Shown: positions 46,463 to 53,768 of the stretch, piece after piece
Layout: each line of letters starts with the position of its first letter
Numbering within the stretch: position 1 is the stretch's first letter
Source of the DNA: CAYUVA01 sp964448115 [NCBI: uncultured bacterium]
GTDB lineage: Bacteria > CAYUVA01
Reading direction: 5' to 3'
Assembly: GCA_964448115.1 (NCBI GenBank)
Contig: CAYUVA010000002.1
Coordinates: forward strand, 62,001-126,000
DNA length: 64,000 bases
Translations under genes and position numbers: made by a program
The notes under the pieces: generated by a model
Told to the model about the DNA's origin: nothing
Database searches by the model: none
The model's input: the letters and a program-made list of their open reading frames with translations, nothing else

Positions 46463-47455
46463 CTACTCTGCGGATGCCTGGGAGAGCTGCTCCTCGAAGC
46501 GATGGATCTCGGTGGTCTTCTCTTTTCGCAGCGCAAATACGATTCCACCGACGATGCCAACTACCAGCCTCATACCATAGTCGATCCACGAAAAGGCTAC
46601 CGCAGTCGCTTTAGTTGCTTTATAATTCTGCAAGAAAAGATAAAAAGCGTTTTCTCTCACCCCTATTCCCCCTATAGAGATGGGGATCATAAGCAGAACG
46701 GTTACCATGGGAATTATGATGAAGAAGGGGAATAAGCCAACTGAAAGCATATCTTCAGGGAAGGCTTTGGATATAAAATAATAATGGATGATGAAGTTGG
46801 TCTGTAACAGGAAGGCATACAGGAATGCCAGGCTCAATGATGCCTTGTGGTTGCGATACTGTCCAAGCGCGAAGTTGAACTGCTGTGCCTTTTTACGGAC
46901 CTTGTTGAGCACCGGCAGGTTGAAGAGCTTGTCCCATACCCTCACCGCTGGGGCTGCTATAAGCGCCGCCCCCCCCAGAAGAACGAGCGCGAAGAACAAG
47001 GCAACCAATATGGCGATGGTCTTGCCTCCATAGAAGGCGCTTGAGATGCTCAAAGCCACAGCCGCGAAGGTGAACAGGGCGACTAAGCCGCTGAGCCGTT
47101 CAACTAGAATAGTGGTAGCAGCGGTTACCGGATCCAGCCTGTAGCCTTTCACCGTGTCGTATATTCTGCTTATATCGCCAGAGATGGAGCCGGGCAGTAT
47201 ATTGTTGAAGAATGTCCCTACCAGCAGCGAGTTGACCAGGAATCCGATGCCCGGCTGAATCCCCTGGATGCGAAGTAAAACCCTCCATCGAAGCGCCGAT
47301 AGCAACATCCCCACCGCATGAAGAGAAAAGGCGGCCATCACCCACCTGAAATCTACCTGCTTGAAAGCTTCAAGTATTATAGCAAGGGGAACTCCGCGCA
47401 GAATATAGTATATCAACGCTGCGCTTATGAGAATACGAACTATCTTTTTCACCAA
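46463..47455 (-). CDS. UPF0104 / MprF-N-like integral membrane protein (flippase-like)
   Basis: 330 residues with about eight membrane helices. The family signatures are visible: SLHAVGMLLSALRWRVLL, LVGTFFNNILPGSISGDISRIY and PISIGGIGVRENAFYLFL. The group includes the transmembrane half of lysyl-phosphatidylglycerol synthase and AglD-like proteins linked to lipid-carrier handling in glycosylation. The start is TTG at 47455 or GTG at 47452 after AGGGA; no ATG fits. It is 24 bp after the DUF465 gene, in one operon. Lipid or lipid-linked sugar flipping is inferred from the family. Confidence 0.88.
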   Translation of the reverse strand: MVKKIVRILISAALIYYILRGVPLAIILEAFKQVDFRWVMAAFSLHAVGMLLSALRWRVLLRIQGIQPGIGFLVNSLLVGTFFNNILPGSISGDISRIYDTVKGYRLDPVTAATTILVERLSGLVALFTFAAVALSISSAFYGGKTIAILVALFFALVLLGGAALIAAPAVRVWDKLFNLPVLNKVRKKAQQFNFALGQYRNHKASLSLAFLYAFLLQTNFIIHYYFISKAFPEDMLSVGLFPFFIIIPMVTVLLMIPISIGGIGVRENAFYLFLQNYKATKATAVAFSWIDYGMRLVVGIVGGIVFALRKEKTTEIHRFEEQLSQASAE

Positions 47456-47479
47456 TGGTTCCCTGGGGATTTCTTAGGA

Positions 47480-47728
47480 CTAATTAACCCGTCCAGGTGA
47501 GGTTTTTGTGTTCATGTACTGTTGGATCTTGAATTCCATCTGATCCTTTATATGTAGCTTCATCTTTTTAAGCCGTTTTTTTGTAATCTGATCCTCGGAG
47601 GTCTCATAAATTACGCGCTCAAGCCTTTGCAGCTCTGCATCGTACTTGCGATGCTCATCATATAGCTTCTTGAACTCCGGATCGCTCTTAAAAAGAATCT
47701 GCTTTACCTCATCACGGGTCATTGACAT
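47480..47728 (-). CDS. DUF465 small coiled-coil protein
   Basis: 82 residues, entirely helical and charged. The pattern EFKKLYDEHRKYDAELQRL, then KRLKKMKLHIKDQME, is the DUF465/YdcH signature. These small proteins are widespread in proteobacteria and related diderms and have no agreed function. An AGGGGG ribosome site precedes the ATG by seven bases. It leads the operon that continues into the UPF0104 gene. Confidence 0.88.
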   Translation of the reverse strand: MSMTRDEVKQILFKSDPEFKKLYDEHRKYDAELQRLERVIYETSEDQITKKRLKKMKLHIKDQMEFKIQQYMNTKTSPGRVN

Positions 47729-47929
47729 ACTTATACCCCCTGTAGGTGATTAACATGAAGGTTCCTTTTATTGGGCAGGATCGAATTGATATTACTCTAT
47801 TCATTATCCTTTATTATCTCTATACATTATCACCATGAAAAAGTCAAATAGTTCCTAAGTAAATTTTGTTATACCTTAAATATAATTACCAGTTTACTAT
47901 TTATGCCCTAAACCGAAAGGAGCCATGCC

Positions 47930-48097
47930 ATGAACGATGCCATGAAAGAAAAGAAGGTTACACTCCATGCCCTGAGCACCTGTGTTTACTTCAAGCGCAC
48001 CAAGAGCCGGATATCAAGGAATACGGAAGCTGCTACTGCGATACAACCAAGGCAAGGTCCCTCACTCCTATGTGCCGTAGAGACTCCCAGAGGGTAA
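47930..48097 (+). pseudogene. glutaredoxin/FTR-like chimeric relic (55 codons)
   Basis: ATG 47930 has an excellent AAAGGAG seven bases upstream and TATAAT at 47881-47886. It opens with KKVTLHALSTCVYFKRTKS, which is close to the start of small glutaredoxins (LSTC-x-x-CKRTK), but the second active-site Cys is Phe. Right after KRTK the frame loses meaning. In the next frame from about 47998, EPDIKEYGSCYC reads like the end of ferredoxin-thioredoxin reductase catalytic subunits (DPDI-EYG-CYC). It looks like a deletion that joined the front of a glutaredoxin gene to the tail of an FTR gene. Similarity is by eye only. The gap 47729-47929 before it holds no other gene. Confidence 0.45.
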
Positions 48098-48126
48098 AAT
48101 CTATACAGGTTGATGTTTTACTCTCG

Positions 48127-48849
48127 TCAACGGCGATACTTTATCGCAAGGCATATAGTATCTTTGATCGTCCTTTGGATGCGCATCTTGCTTGCGCCCT
48201 GCTTGCGATCGTAGCGGAGGGTGAATGGGATCTCTGTAATTCGAGCCTTAATGGCTTTTGATTTGAGCAAAAGCTCCAACATGCATGCGAACCCATTCTC
48301 GGTAACTATATCATCTCCATATTTTTGCTGAAGAAGCCGAAGCAGCCGATATGAGTATGCCCGGTACCCGCAGGTAAAGTCCCTTGTCTCAGTGATGCCG
48401 GTCAATATTTTAAGAAGCAGACTAGAGCCGCGACTCAGCATTCTCCGGTGCCATGGAACGCCGATCTCGCGACCTTTGCCTGCAAAACGGCTAGCTATAA
48501 CTAGATCGAAACCCTGATTGAGCTTCGCAATCAGGTCAAGCGAATACCTGGGATCATGTGTATTATCAGCATCCATCGCTATAACCGCATCCCTTTCAGT
48601 AAGGATCTCAAGGCAATGTTTCAAGCCGGTTCTCATTGCAGCGCCGAGGCCTCGATTAACCTTGTGTTCAAGGATTGTCAGCTTACTTTGGTCTGCCCAT
48701 GTTCGAAGCAAACGCAAGGACCCATCGGTACTGCCATCATCAACCGCTATTATATGGAGATCTATGTCATCTTTAAGTTTTGCCATATTGGAGAGCAACT
48801 GGCAAATACCCTCGGATTCGTTATATACGGGGAGTAAGTAGTAGATCAT
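48127..48849 (-). CDS. GT2 glycosyltransferase (polyprenyl-phosphate mannosyltransferase-like)
   Basis: 240 residues, a compact GT-A fold with no membrane helices. Key pieces are LLPVYNESEGI, AVDDGSTDGSL, NRGLGAAMRTGL, the metal-binding AMDADNTHDP (DxD), ASRFAGKGREIG and a C-terminal IPFTLRYDRKQGASKM. The order fits DPM1-type enzymes that load mannose or glucose onto a polyprenyl phosphate. An alternative is a CruG-like carotenoid glycosyltransferase, since the CruF-like gene lies just upstream and overlaps by four bases (ATGA). CruG is longer and has membrane helices, so DPM-like is preferred. Confidence 0.85.
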   Translation of the reverse strand: MIYYLLPVYNESEGICQLLSNMAKLKDDIDLHIIAVDDGSTDGSLRLLRTWADQSKLTILEHKVNRGLGAAMRTGLKHCLEILTERDAVIAMDADNTHDPRYSLDLIAKLNQGFDLVIASRFAGKGREIGVPWHRRMLSRGSSLLLKILTGITETRDFTCGYRAYSYRLLRLLQQKYGDDIVTENGFACMLELLLKSKAIKARITEIPFTLRYDRKQGASKMRIQRTIKDTICLAIKYRR

Positions 48850-49814
48850 GACTGTGGAAGGAATGGCTTGGTAAGTGCCTGAATGAATATCTCCATTGTC
48901 GGGCTATTAAAGCCGCAGGTGATAAGGGTCAAAAACATTATTAGAACCAGATCAGCCAGAAGCACCGGCAGGATGCTTAATACAAGATATAATGACTTTT
49001 TTCCCTCCGAGAGATCACCTCGTCCGGTAAGATAAAGATACACAAGGCTAAATGGATATAATGCACTGAACCAGGCGAGAAAGTTAACCAGGGGTACTTC
49101 CATGAAAAATCCCTCCAGCCTACCAGCCCATGTCCACAAGCCCATCCGCGAGGCTAAGGGATCGAGCTGGAGGTCGAAGAACAAGCCTATCATGGTGGGC
49201 AAAAGCGCGTAAATGAAGATATTCCTCTTGATGCCTGGTCTTAGTTGTGCGATCTCCTCTGCGATGAATGTAACCATATAAAAGACACTGCACCAACCGA
49301 TCAGGGTGGCGAGTGGAGCGTGTACTCCGGGTAAGTAAACATAATAGCCCTGCTCGTTAAAGAAACCCATCTGGATGCCACCAGACTCAAGCAAAAGCCC
49401 ATAGATACCGCTTATTATGAAAATATTCAGCCAGCGGCGATATCCCTTGACTGTAAGTGCGTGTAAAGCGAATATGCCTGCAAACAGGATATTACTTATC
49501 TCGAAAACAAGCTTGAACTCCTGTCTGTCAAGCGTTGCGTGCTTTGGTAGCGAGAGAAGAATAATATAAAGGATTGCTATGCCTAAAAAAATACTGGCTA
49601 GCTTCAGGTATCTTTGCTTATTATTCGCCCCTTCAAAGCGCAGGTAGTAGTAATACAATGCCCAGAATAGCGGAAAGATCACCGCGAGGCTATAGGAGCT
49701 TATCTCAGCGGGGAGCCTTGCTGAGTATAGATAGACTAAACTTAGACCGTTAAAGATCAAGAAAATAACTGGAAACTTGTACCAGATCTCTTTGAATATA
49801 GCTTTTAGCATCAT
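48846..49814 (-). CDS. CruF/DUF422-like carotenoid-biosynthesis membrane protein
   Basis: About 322 residues with eight or nine membrane helices. The late segment FFDLQLDPLASRMGLWTWAG followed by VPLVNFLAWF matches the DUF422 pattern (D-x-x-x-DP-A-x-x-x-G-W-W, then VP-x-NF-x-W). The family includes CruF, which adds water to carotenoid end groups, and archaeal bisanhydrobacterioruberin hydratase. The open frame starts with TTG at 49817, but ATGs at 49814 and 49811 follow at once; none has a ribosome site. It is coupled to the GT2 gene. No phytoene synthase or desaturase lies here, so a carotenoid substrate is not certain. Confidence 0.65.
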   Translation of the reverse strand: MMLKAIFKEIWYKFPVIFLIFNGLSLVYLYSARLPAEISSYSLAVIFPLFWALYYYYLRFEGANNKQRYLKLASIFLGIAILYIILLSLPKHATLDRQEFKLVFEISNILFAGIFALHALTVKGYRRWLNIFIISGIYGLLLESGGIQMGFFNEQGYYVYLPGVHAPLATLIGWCSVFYMVTFIAEEIAQLRPGIKRNIFIYALLPTMIGLFFDLQLDPLASRMGLWTWAGRLEGFFMEVPLVNFLAWFSALYPFSLVYLYLTGRGDLSEGKKSLYLVLSILPVLLADLVLIMFLTLITCGFNSPTMEIFIQALTKPFLPQS

Positions 49815-49817
49815 CAA

Positions 49818-50122
49818 TGACGAAGACTATACAACAATTTTCTCAAATTGTACAGCCTAATCGATATCGCTATACTGTTCTGAAGAATTGATGGATCTGA
49901 AAAGAACGAACCGAGAGCATTAACAAACTCTGGGAGTCAGACTTGCATACCTCATAAGGATACGCTTCGATGGTTTTCGTTAAAAATAGGATGGTTATGG
50001 TTCGGTTAAACATAGACAGCATATTCTCTTGAGCTGAAGTCATCGTGAAAAACCCAGCAAAAGGCATTTGCCTGGTGGGAAACTACCATCCGTGTATAAT
50101 ATACTGAAGAAAGGATAACACG
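49818..50122. other. intergenic gap of 305 bp (divergent)
   Basis: It separates the CruF-like gene (minus) from the M20 peptidase (plus). A TATAAT (about 50095-50100) lies 23 bases before the peptidase ATG, with no good -35. A minus-strand open frame of 65 codons (49870-50067) resembles nothing known. No RNA gene or repeat was seen. Confidence 0.35.
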
Positions 50123-51271
50123 ATGATAGAAAAAATATCCGATCAGGTCAGATCCAACCAGGATACCCTTTTCGAGCTGTTCAAGGAGCTGGTCAATATC
50201 CCCAGCCCATCGGGCGATAAAGTAGGGTTAACAAAGGTTGCCTCGATAATAGGGCAACGACTGCAAGACCTGGGATTCGAGGGAGATATTTTTCCTTATG
50301 ATTGCAAGCACAACTGCATAAGATTCAGTAAAGGCAAGCTAGATAAATGCCTGTTGCTCATCGGTCATATCGATACCGTCTTTGGTCCTGACCATAGCTC
50401 TTTCAGGGGATTGAGCGAGGATGATATCCGATTTTACGGCACTGGGGTCAGCGACATGAAGGATGGATCGGCAGCGGTCATCGTCGCATTGCACGCGCTG
50501 GATCAGCTCGCTCTAAGCCCCAAGCGACCCATAACTGTTATCTTCAATGGCGATGAGGAGATCGGCTCGGTCGGCTCAAGAGAGATAATCGAAGGGACAG
50601 CGCGCTCGGCAGCTTATGCGCTGATACTGGAGAGCGCCCGGCAGGACGGCTCGCTTGTGGTCGGCAGGCGAGGAGCAGTCAGGTACACCCTAGAGGTCGA
50701 GGGAGTGGCAGCCCACAGCGGAGAGGATTTTACAAGGGGTGCCAATTCAATAGTGGAGCTGGCTCATCATATCATCGCTTTGCACGAGCTATCCGATCCA
50801 GGCAAGGGTAGCACGGTCAACATCGGCAAGGTGAGCGGCGGCGGAAAGGTCAATATCGTGCCCGATCATGCCATAGCTGAAATAGATGTGCGCATGGATT
50901 CATTGGCTGAACTAGAGAGGATAATAACCGCCATAGAACGCCAGGTATCAATGAAATATATAAGCGGAACAAAGGTATGGCTAAAGGGCGGCAAACAAAG
51001 ACCCCCTTGGGAAAAGGGACTGCCCGGCACCTTGAGATTATACGAGATGGCAAAAGAGATCGCTCAGCGCCTGGGATTCGATATCAGCCAGAATTTCTCC
51101 GGGGGCGGCTCCGATGGCAATTTCACTGCCGCGCTAGGTGTGGCTACATTGGATGGACTCGGTCCTGTCGGCTGGAATTACCATACCGCCTCTGAATATG
51201 TGGAAAAGGGATCATTTCTCCCTCGAACCAGCCTTTTGGCAGGGTTAATCTATCGCCTGGCTTATGAATAA
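50123..51271 (+). CDS. M20 family metallopeptidase (carboxypeptidase G2/ArgE type)
   Basis: 382 residues. Metal-site motifs are present in order: LLIGHIDTVFGPDH, the bridging Asp in GTGVSDMKDGSAA, catalytic GDEEIGS, then LILESARQDGSLVVGRRG, and the final His in NYHTASEYV. The dimerisation domain (about 180-290) has AAHSGEDFTRGANSIVE. The group removes amino-acid or acyl ends from peptides, folates or N-acyl amino acids using two zinc ions. The glutamate-type SARQDGSLV segment is close to CPG2. Specificity is not readable. The gene stands alone. Confidence 0.9.
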   Translation: MIEKISDQVRSNQDTLFELFKELVNIPSPSGDKVGLTKVASIIGQRLQDLGFEGDIFPYDCKHNCIRFSKGKLDKCLLLIGHIDTVFGPDHSSFRGLSEDDIRFYGTGVSDMKDGSAAVIVALHALDQLALSPKRPITVIFNGDEEIGSVGSREIIEGTARSAAYALILESARQDGSLVVGRRGAVRYTLEVEGVAAHSGEDFTRGANSIVELAHHIIALHELSDPGKGSTVNIGKVSGGGKVNIVPDHAIAEIDVRMDSLAELERIITAIERQVSMKYISGTKVWLKGGKQRPPWEKGLPGTLRLYEMAKEIAQRLGFDISQNFSGGGSDGNFTAALGVATLDGLGPVGWNYHTASEYVEKGSFLPRTSLLAGLIYRLAYE

Positions 51272-51275
51272 TGGT

Positions 51276-53057
51276 CTATTCAGCGGTCTGCCTAGCCCTC
51301 GCTTTTGCCTTGAGGTATGTCCTTAAATATAACCTGTTATCCTGAAGAGTCATGCTTCCCGCAAACAGCCCATAATCGTCTAGAACTTCCAAATAGCGCT
51401 CCATGGGCTTGATATTCGGCAGGGTATAATCGAGATCTTTGCCAGCAAATCTTTGTCCCATCGACGCCAGGTCATTAAGGGATTTTAAGCTGTTGCGTAG
51501 ATTCTCAACCAATTCAGGTAGATCGACCAGGATCATCATAGTGCCGTCTATCTTGAGGAATTCACCCATCTCGATATAGTTTTTGCTCATCGGCAGTTGC
51601 CTTGCTTCGCCGCTGGCGGAGTTTATCACCTCTTTGATTGAATCAAGGTTCCTCGAAATGATGAGAGAGCGCTTGCAAAAGGCGAATGTCGGGGTCAAGC
51701 CGGGCAATGGGATAGGCATGGTCAGCATGAAAAGCTTTGCTTCTTTGTATGAACGCTCGCTGACCGAGAGCTGCAATAGTCCACCGGTCAGTTCAGTGAC
51801 CATTCCACAAAGGCTATGAAGCAGAACCTTGAGGCTTTTTTCCATGGATTGCTCGTCCTTGAGATCGATGATGGTAACAGTGCTCGACTTGGACAGGCTG
51901 CTCAGGACAGGCAAGCCCACAAATGCGATCTCGTTGCCGATGGAGCCGATGAAGTCCTCGATGATATCCATTTCTCTCGGTAAGCCAAGATATTCGGCTG
52001 CTATGTCCGAGATATCAAGCGGCTTATAGTCTTCCCCTTCCGAGATCCGCATCGCTCGATTTATCCACTCCTGAATCTGATAAACCAGTTCCTTGAGGTT
52101 ACCAAAACGCTTATCATGAAACAGGAAGGACTCGGCAGGGGCGAAATTGACCAAACGAAGCTTCGCATTTGCCGGCGCAAGGAAACGCCCTAAAGCCAGC
52201 GAATGGTAATCCTCCCTGAGCGGCATATTCCACACCAATAACAGGTCGTGCTTTTGGCACTTCAGGGTTACTCGCACAGCATCCATTATAAAAAGCTCAT
52301 CTATCAAATCCTGGTAAAGCTCGATCTCCGAGTCGGTGTATCTCTCTTCGGGCAAGTGGGAGATAATGCGATCAGCTAGCTCTCGTAGTGCTACTAGATT
52401 TACGAAGATCTCGGCGGTCGGCTGAGCCGGCAATCCCGGCAAGGTCTTTGTATAAATCGGGGAGTCTATCAGTTTATCATCAGGTGGCATGGAAAGGATG
52501 TCGAGCGCTTCGAGCATACTTGCTACCGCTACCAGGTTTCCCATGGAGGCTATGTACATCTCTTGGCCGGTTTGATCGGATTTTAGGGTGATAAGCTCCG
52601 CGCTACCCCGTGAGTAAACATTTTCCTTGTAAACACCAAAGGCGTCCTGAAAATATTCCTTGAGCCTGCTAATGCTCTCCTGGATGTTCTCTTTTGCATG
52701 CTCGCTGATGGAGATGATAGCCGGCTTATTGCCGATCGGGACTATTGCCAGTAGGTTTCTTTTGCCTAAAATATCGATTAGTTCATCATTTTCCACTTCC
52801 TCAAGTAGCCTGCCCAAGCGACCGCTTTCATCATATTGAGCTGCATCTTGTAGGTTGGTTTTGATCTTGTCTGCGATATTACCGTTTTTGGTTATCCTTG
52901 CTACATCTGGAATATTTAGGAAAAAGTATGTTTGCCGAGGCAGGTACTGTAATGCTGAGACCTTGGGCGGTTTTTCCTTAAGGACGGTAAGATATAGTGT
53001 TCCGCCGATTAACGATAGCAGGCAAATAATGATAAGTATGATAAGCGCTCTTCTCAA
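51276..53057 (-). CDS. DUF3352 family exported/membrane-anchored protein
   Basis: 593 residues. The start is TTG at 53057, eight bases after a perfect AAGGAGG; no ATG precedes it. One N-terminal membrane anchor (about 5-26) is followed by a long extracytoplasmic alpha/beta region. The opening pattern LQYLPRQTYFFLNIPDVAR and the repeated structure (two related halves of about 250 residues) fit DUF3352. The function of the family is unknown. The FHA-membrane protein lies 73 bp upstream on the same strand. It meets the M20 gene tail to tail with four bases between. Confidence 0.75.
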   Translation of the reverse strand: MRRALIILIIICLLSLIGGTLYLTVLKEKPPKVSALQYLPRQTYFFLNIPDVARITKNGNIADKIKTNLQDAAQYDESGRLGRLLEEVENDELIDILGKRNLLAIVPIGNKPAIISISEHAKENIQESISRLKEYFQDAFGVYKENVYSRGSAELITLKSDQTGQEMYIASMGNLVAVASMLEALDILSMPPDDKLIDSPIYTKTLPGLPAQPTAEIFVNLVALRELADRIISHLPEERYTDSEIELYQDLIDELFIMDAVRVTLKCQKHDLLLVWNMPLREDYHSLALGRFLAPANAKLRLVNFAPAESFLFHDKRFGNLKELVYQIQEWINRAMRISEGEDYKPLDISDIAAEYLGLPREMDIIEDFIGSIGNEIAFVGLPVLSSLSKSSTVTIIDLKDEQSMEKSLKVLLHSLCGMVTELTGGLLQLSVSERSYKEAKLFMLTMPIPLPGLTPTFAFCKRSLIISRNLDSIKEVINSASGEARQLPMSKNYIEMGEFLKIDGTMMILVDLPELVENLRNSLKSLNDLASMGQRFAGKDLDYTLPNIKPMERYLEVLDDYGLFAGSMTLQDNRLYLRTYLKAKARARQTAE

Positions 53058-53130
53058 GATGAAGACCTCCTTGCCTTATGGTGATAGTCTATGATTATCA
53101 ACAATGCGGATCACAAGCATATAATTTATA

Positions 53131-53664
53131 CTATTCGGGGAAAAGAATCATGATAGCCAGGAACAACAGGATAACGAACATAATGACCAGGACAACTAAT
53201 AAAAGCAGGTTATCCTCCTTTTTGGGTGGCAGGTCTTTTGAGATGGTGCGGCTGCTCTTAGAGCCTTGATGCACCGCCTTCGCTCCCTTTGTCGGCGCCC
53301 ACTGGCTCTTTATTGTAAGCTCTTCCTCTTGCCCCTTGTTCAATTTCTCCGAGATTGCGTCTATTATGCCATTAAAGGTATCTATCTCGAAGACGAGGCG
53401 GTACTTGCCGATGGTTATCTCATCGCCATTAAGTATCTGTTCGCTTATTACCGGTTGTTCGTTCTTGAAGGTGGTTCCCCTGCCGCTCCAGTCGGTAATG
53501 ACATAGTTATTGCCGACCTTCTTAACCACCGCTTGTTTGCGAGAAACCTTGCCGCTGGGGAGAATTATATCGTTCTTTTCTCCCCTGCCGATGGAGATCT
53601 CTTTATCACCCAGCTCCAACTCTTGGAGCATCTTCTCACCATCATAAACCTTAATCTTAGACAT
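53131..53664 (-). CDS. FHA-domain protein with C-terminal membrane anchor
   Basis: 177 residues. The FHA domain is at about 22-95: EISIGRGEKNDIILPSGKVSRKQAVV has the phospho-threonine-binding Arg and Ser, and ITDWSGRGTTFKNEQPV carries the Asn/Gly region. A linker leads to one strongly hydrophobic helix (about 152-175) at the end. FHA domains bind phosphothreonine, so this is a tail-anchored, cytoplasm-facing receptor for a Hanks-kinase product. A kinase of that class is encoded at 17449-19107. An AAGGG ribosome site precedes the ATG. Partner DUF3352 is downstream. Confidence 0.9.
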   Translation of the reverse strand: MSKIKVYDGEKMLQELELGDKEISIGRGEKNDIILPSGKVSRKQAVVKKVGNNYVITDWSGRGTTFKNEQPVISEQILNGDEITIGKYRLVFEIDTFNGIIDAISEKLNKGQEEELTIKSQWAPTKGAKAVHQGSKSSRTISKDLPPKKEDNLLLLVVLVIMFVILLFLAIMILFPE

Positions 53665-53768
53665 AGCCCACCCTTTTGCTATTGGAAAGGATAAATCATG
53701 CTGTCATTAAAGTCAAAGGGAACTTAGGATAATCTAATAATTCCGGCATACCCATCATGCCTTTTTTC

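Noticed and set aside
49870-50067. Minus-strand frame of 65 codons before the M20 gene
   Set aside because: No signal or similarity; probably a chance frame in the divergent gap.
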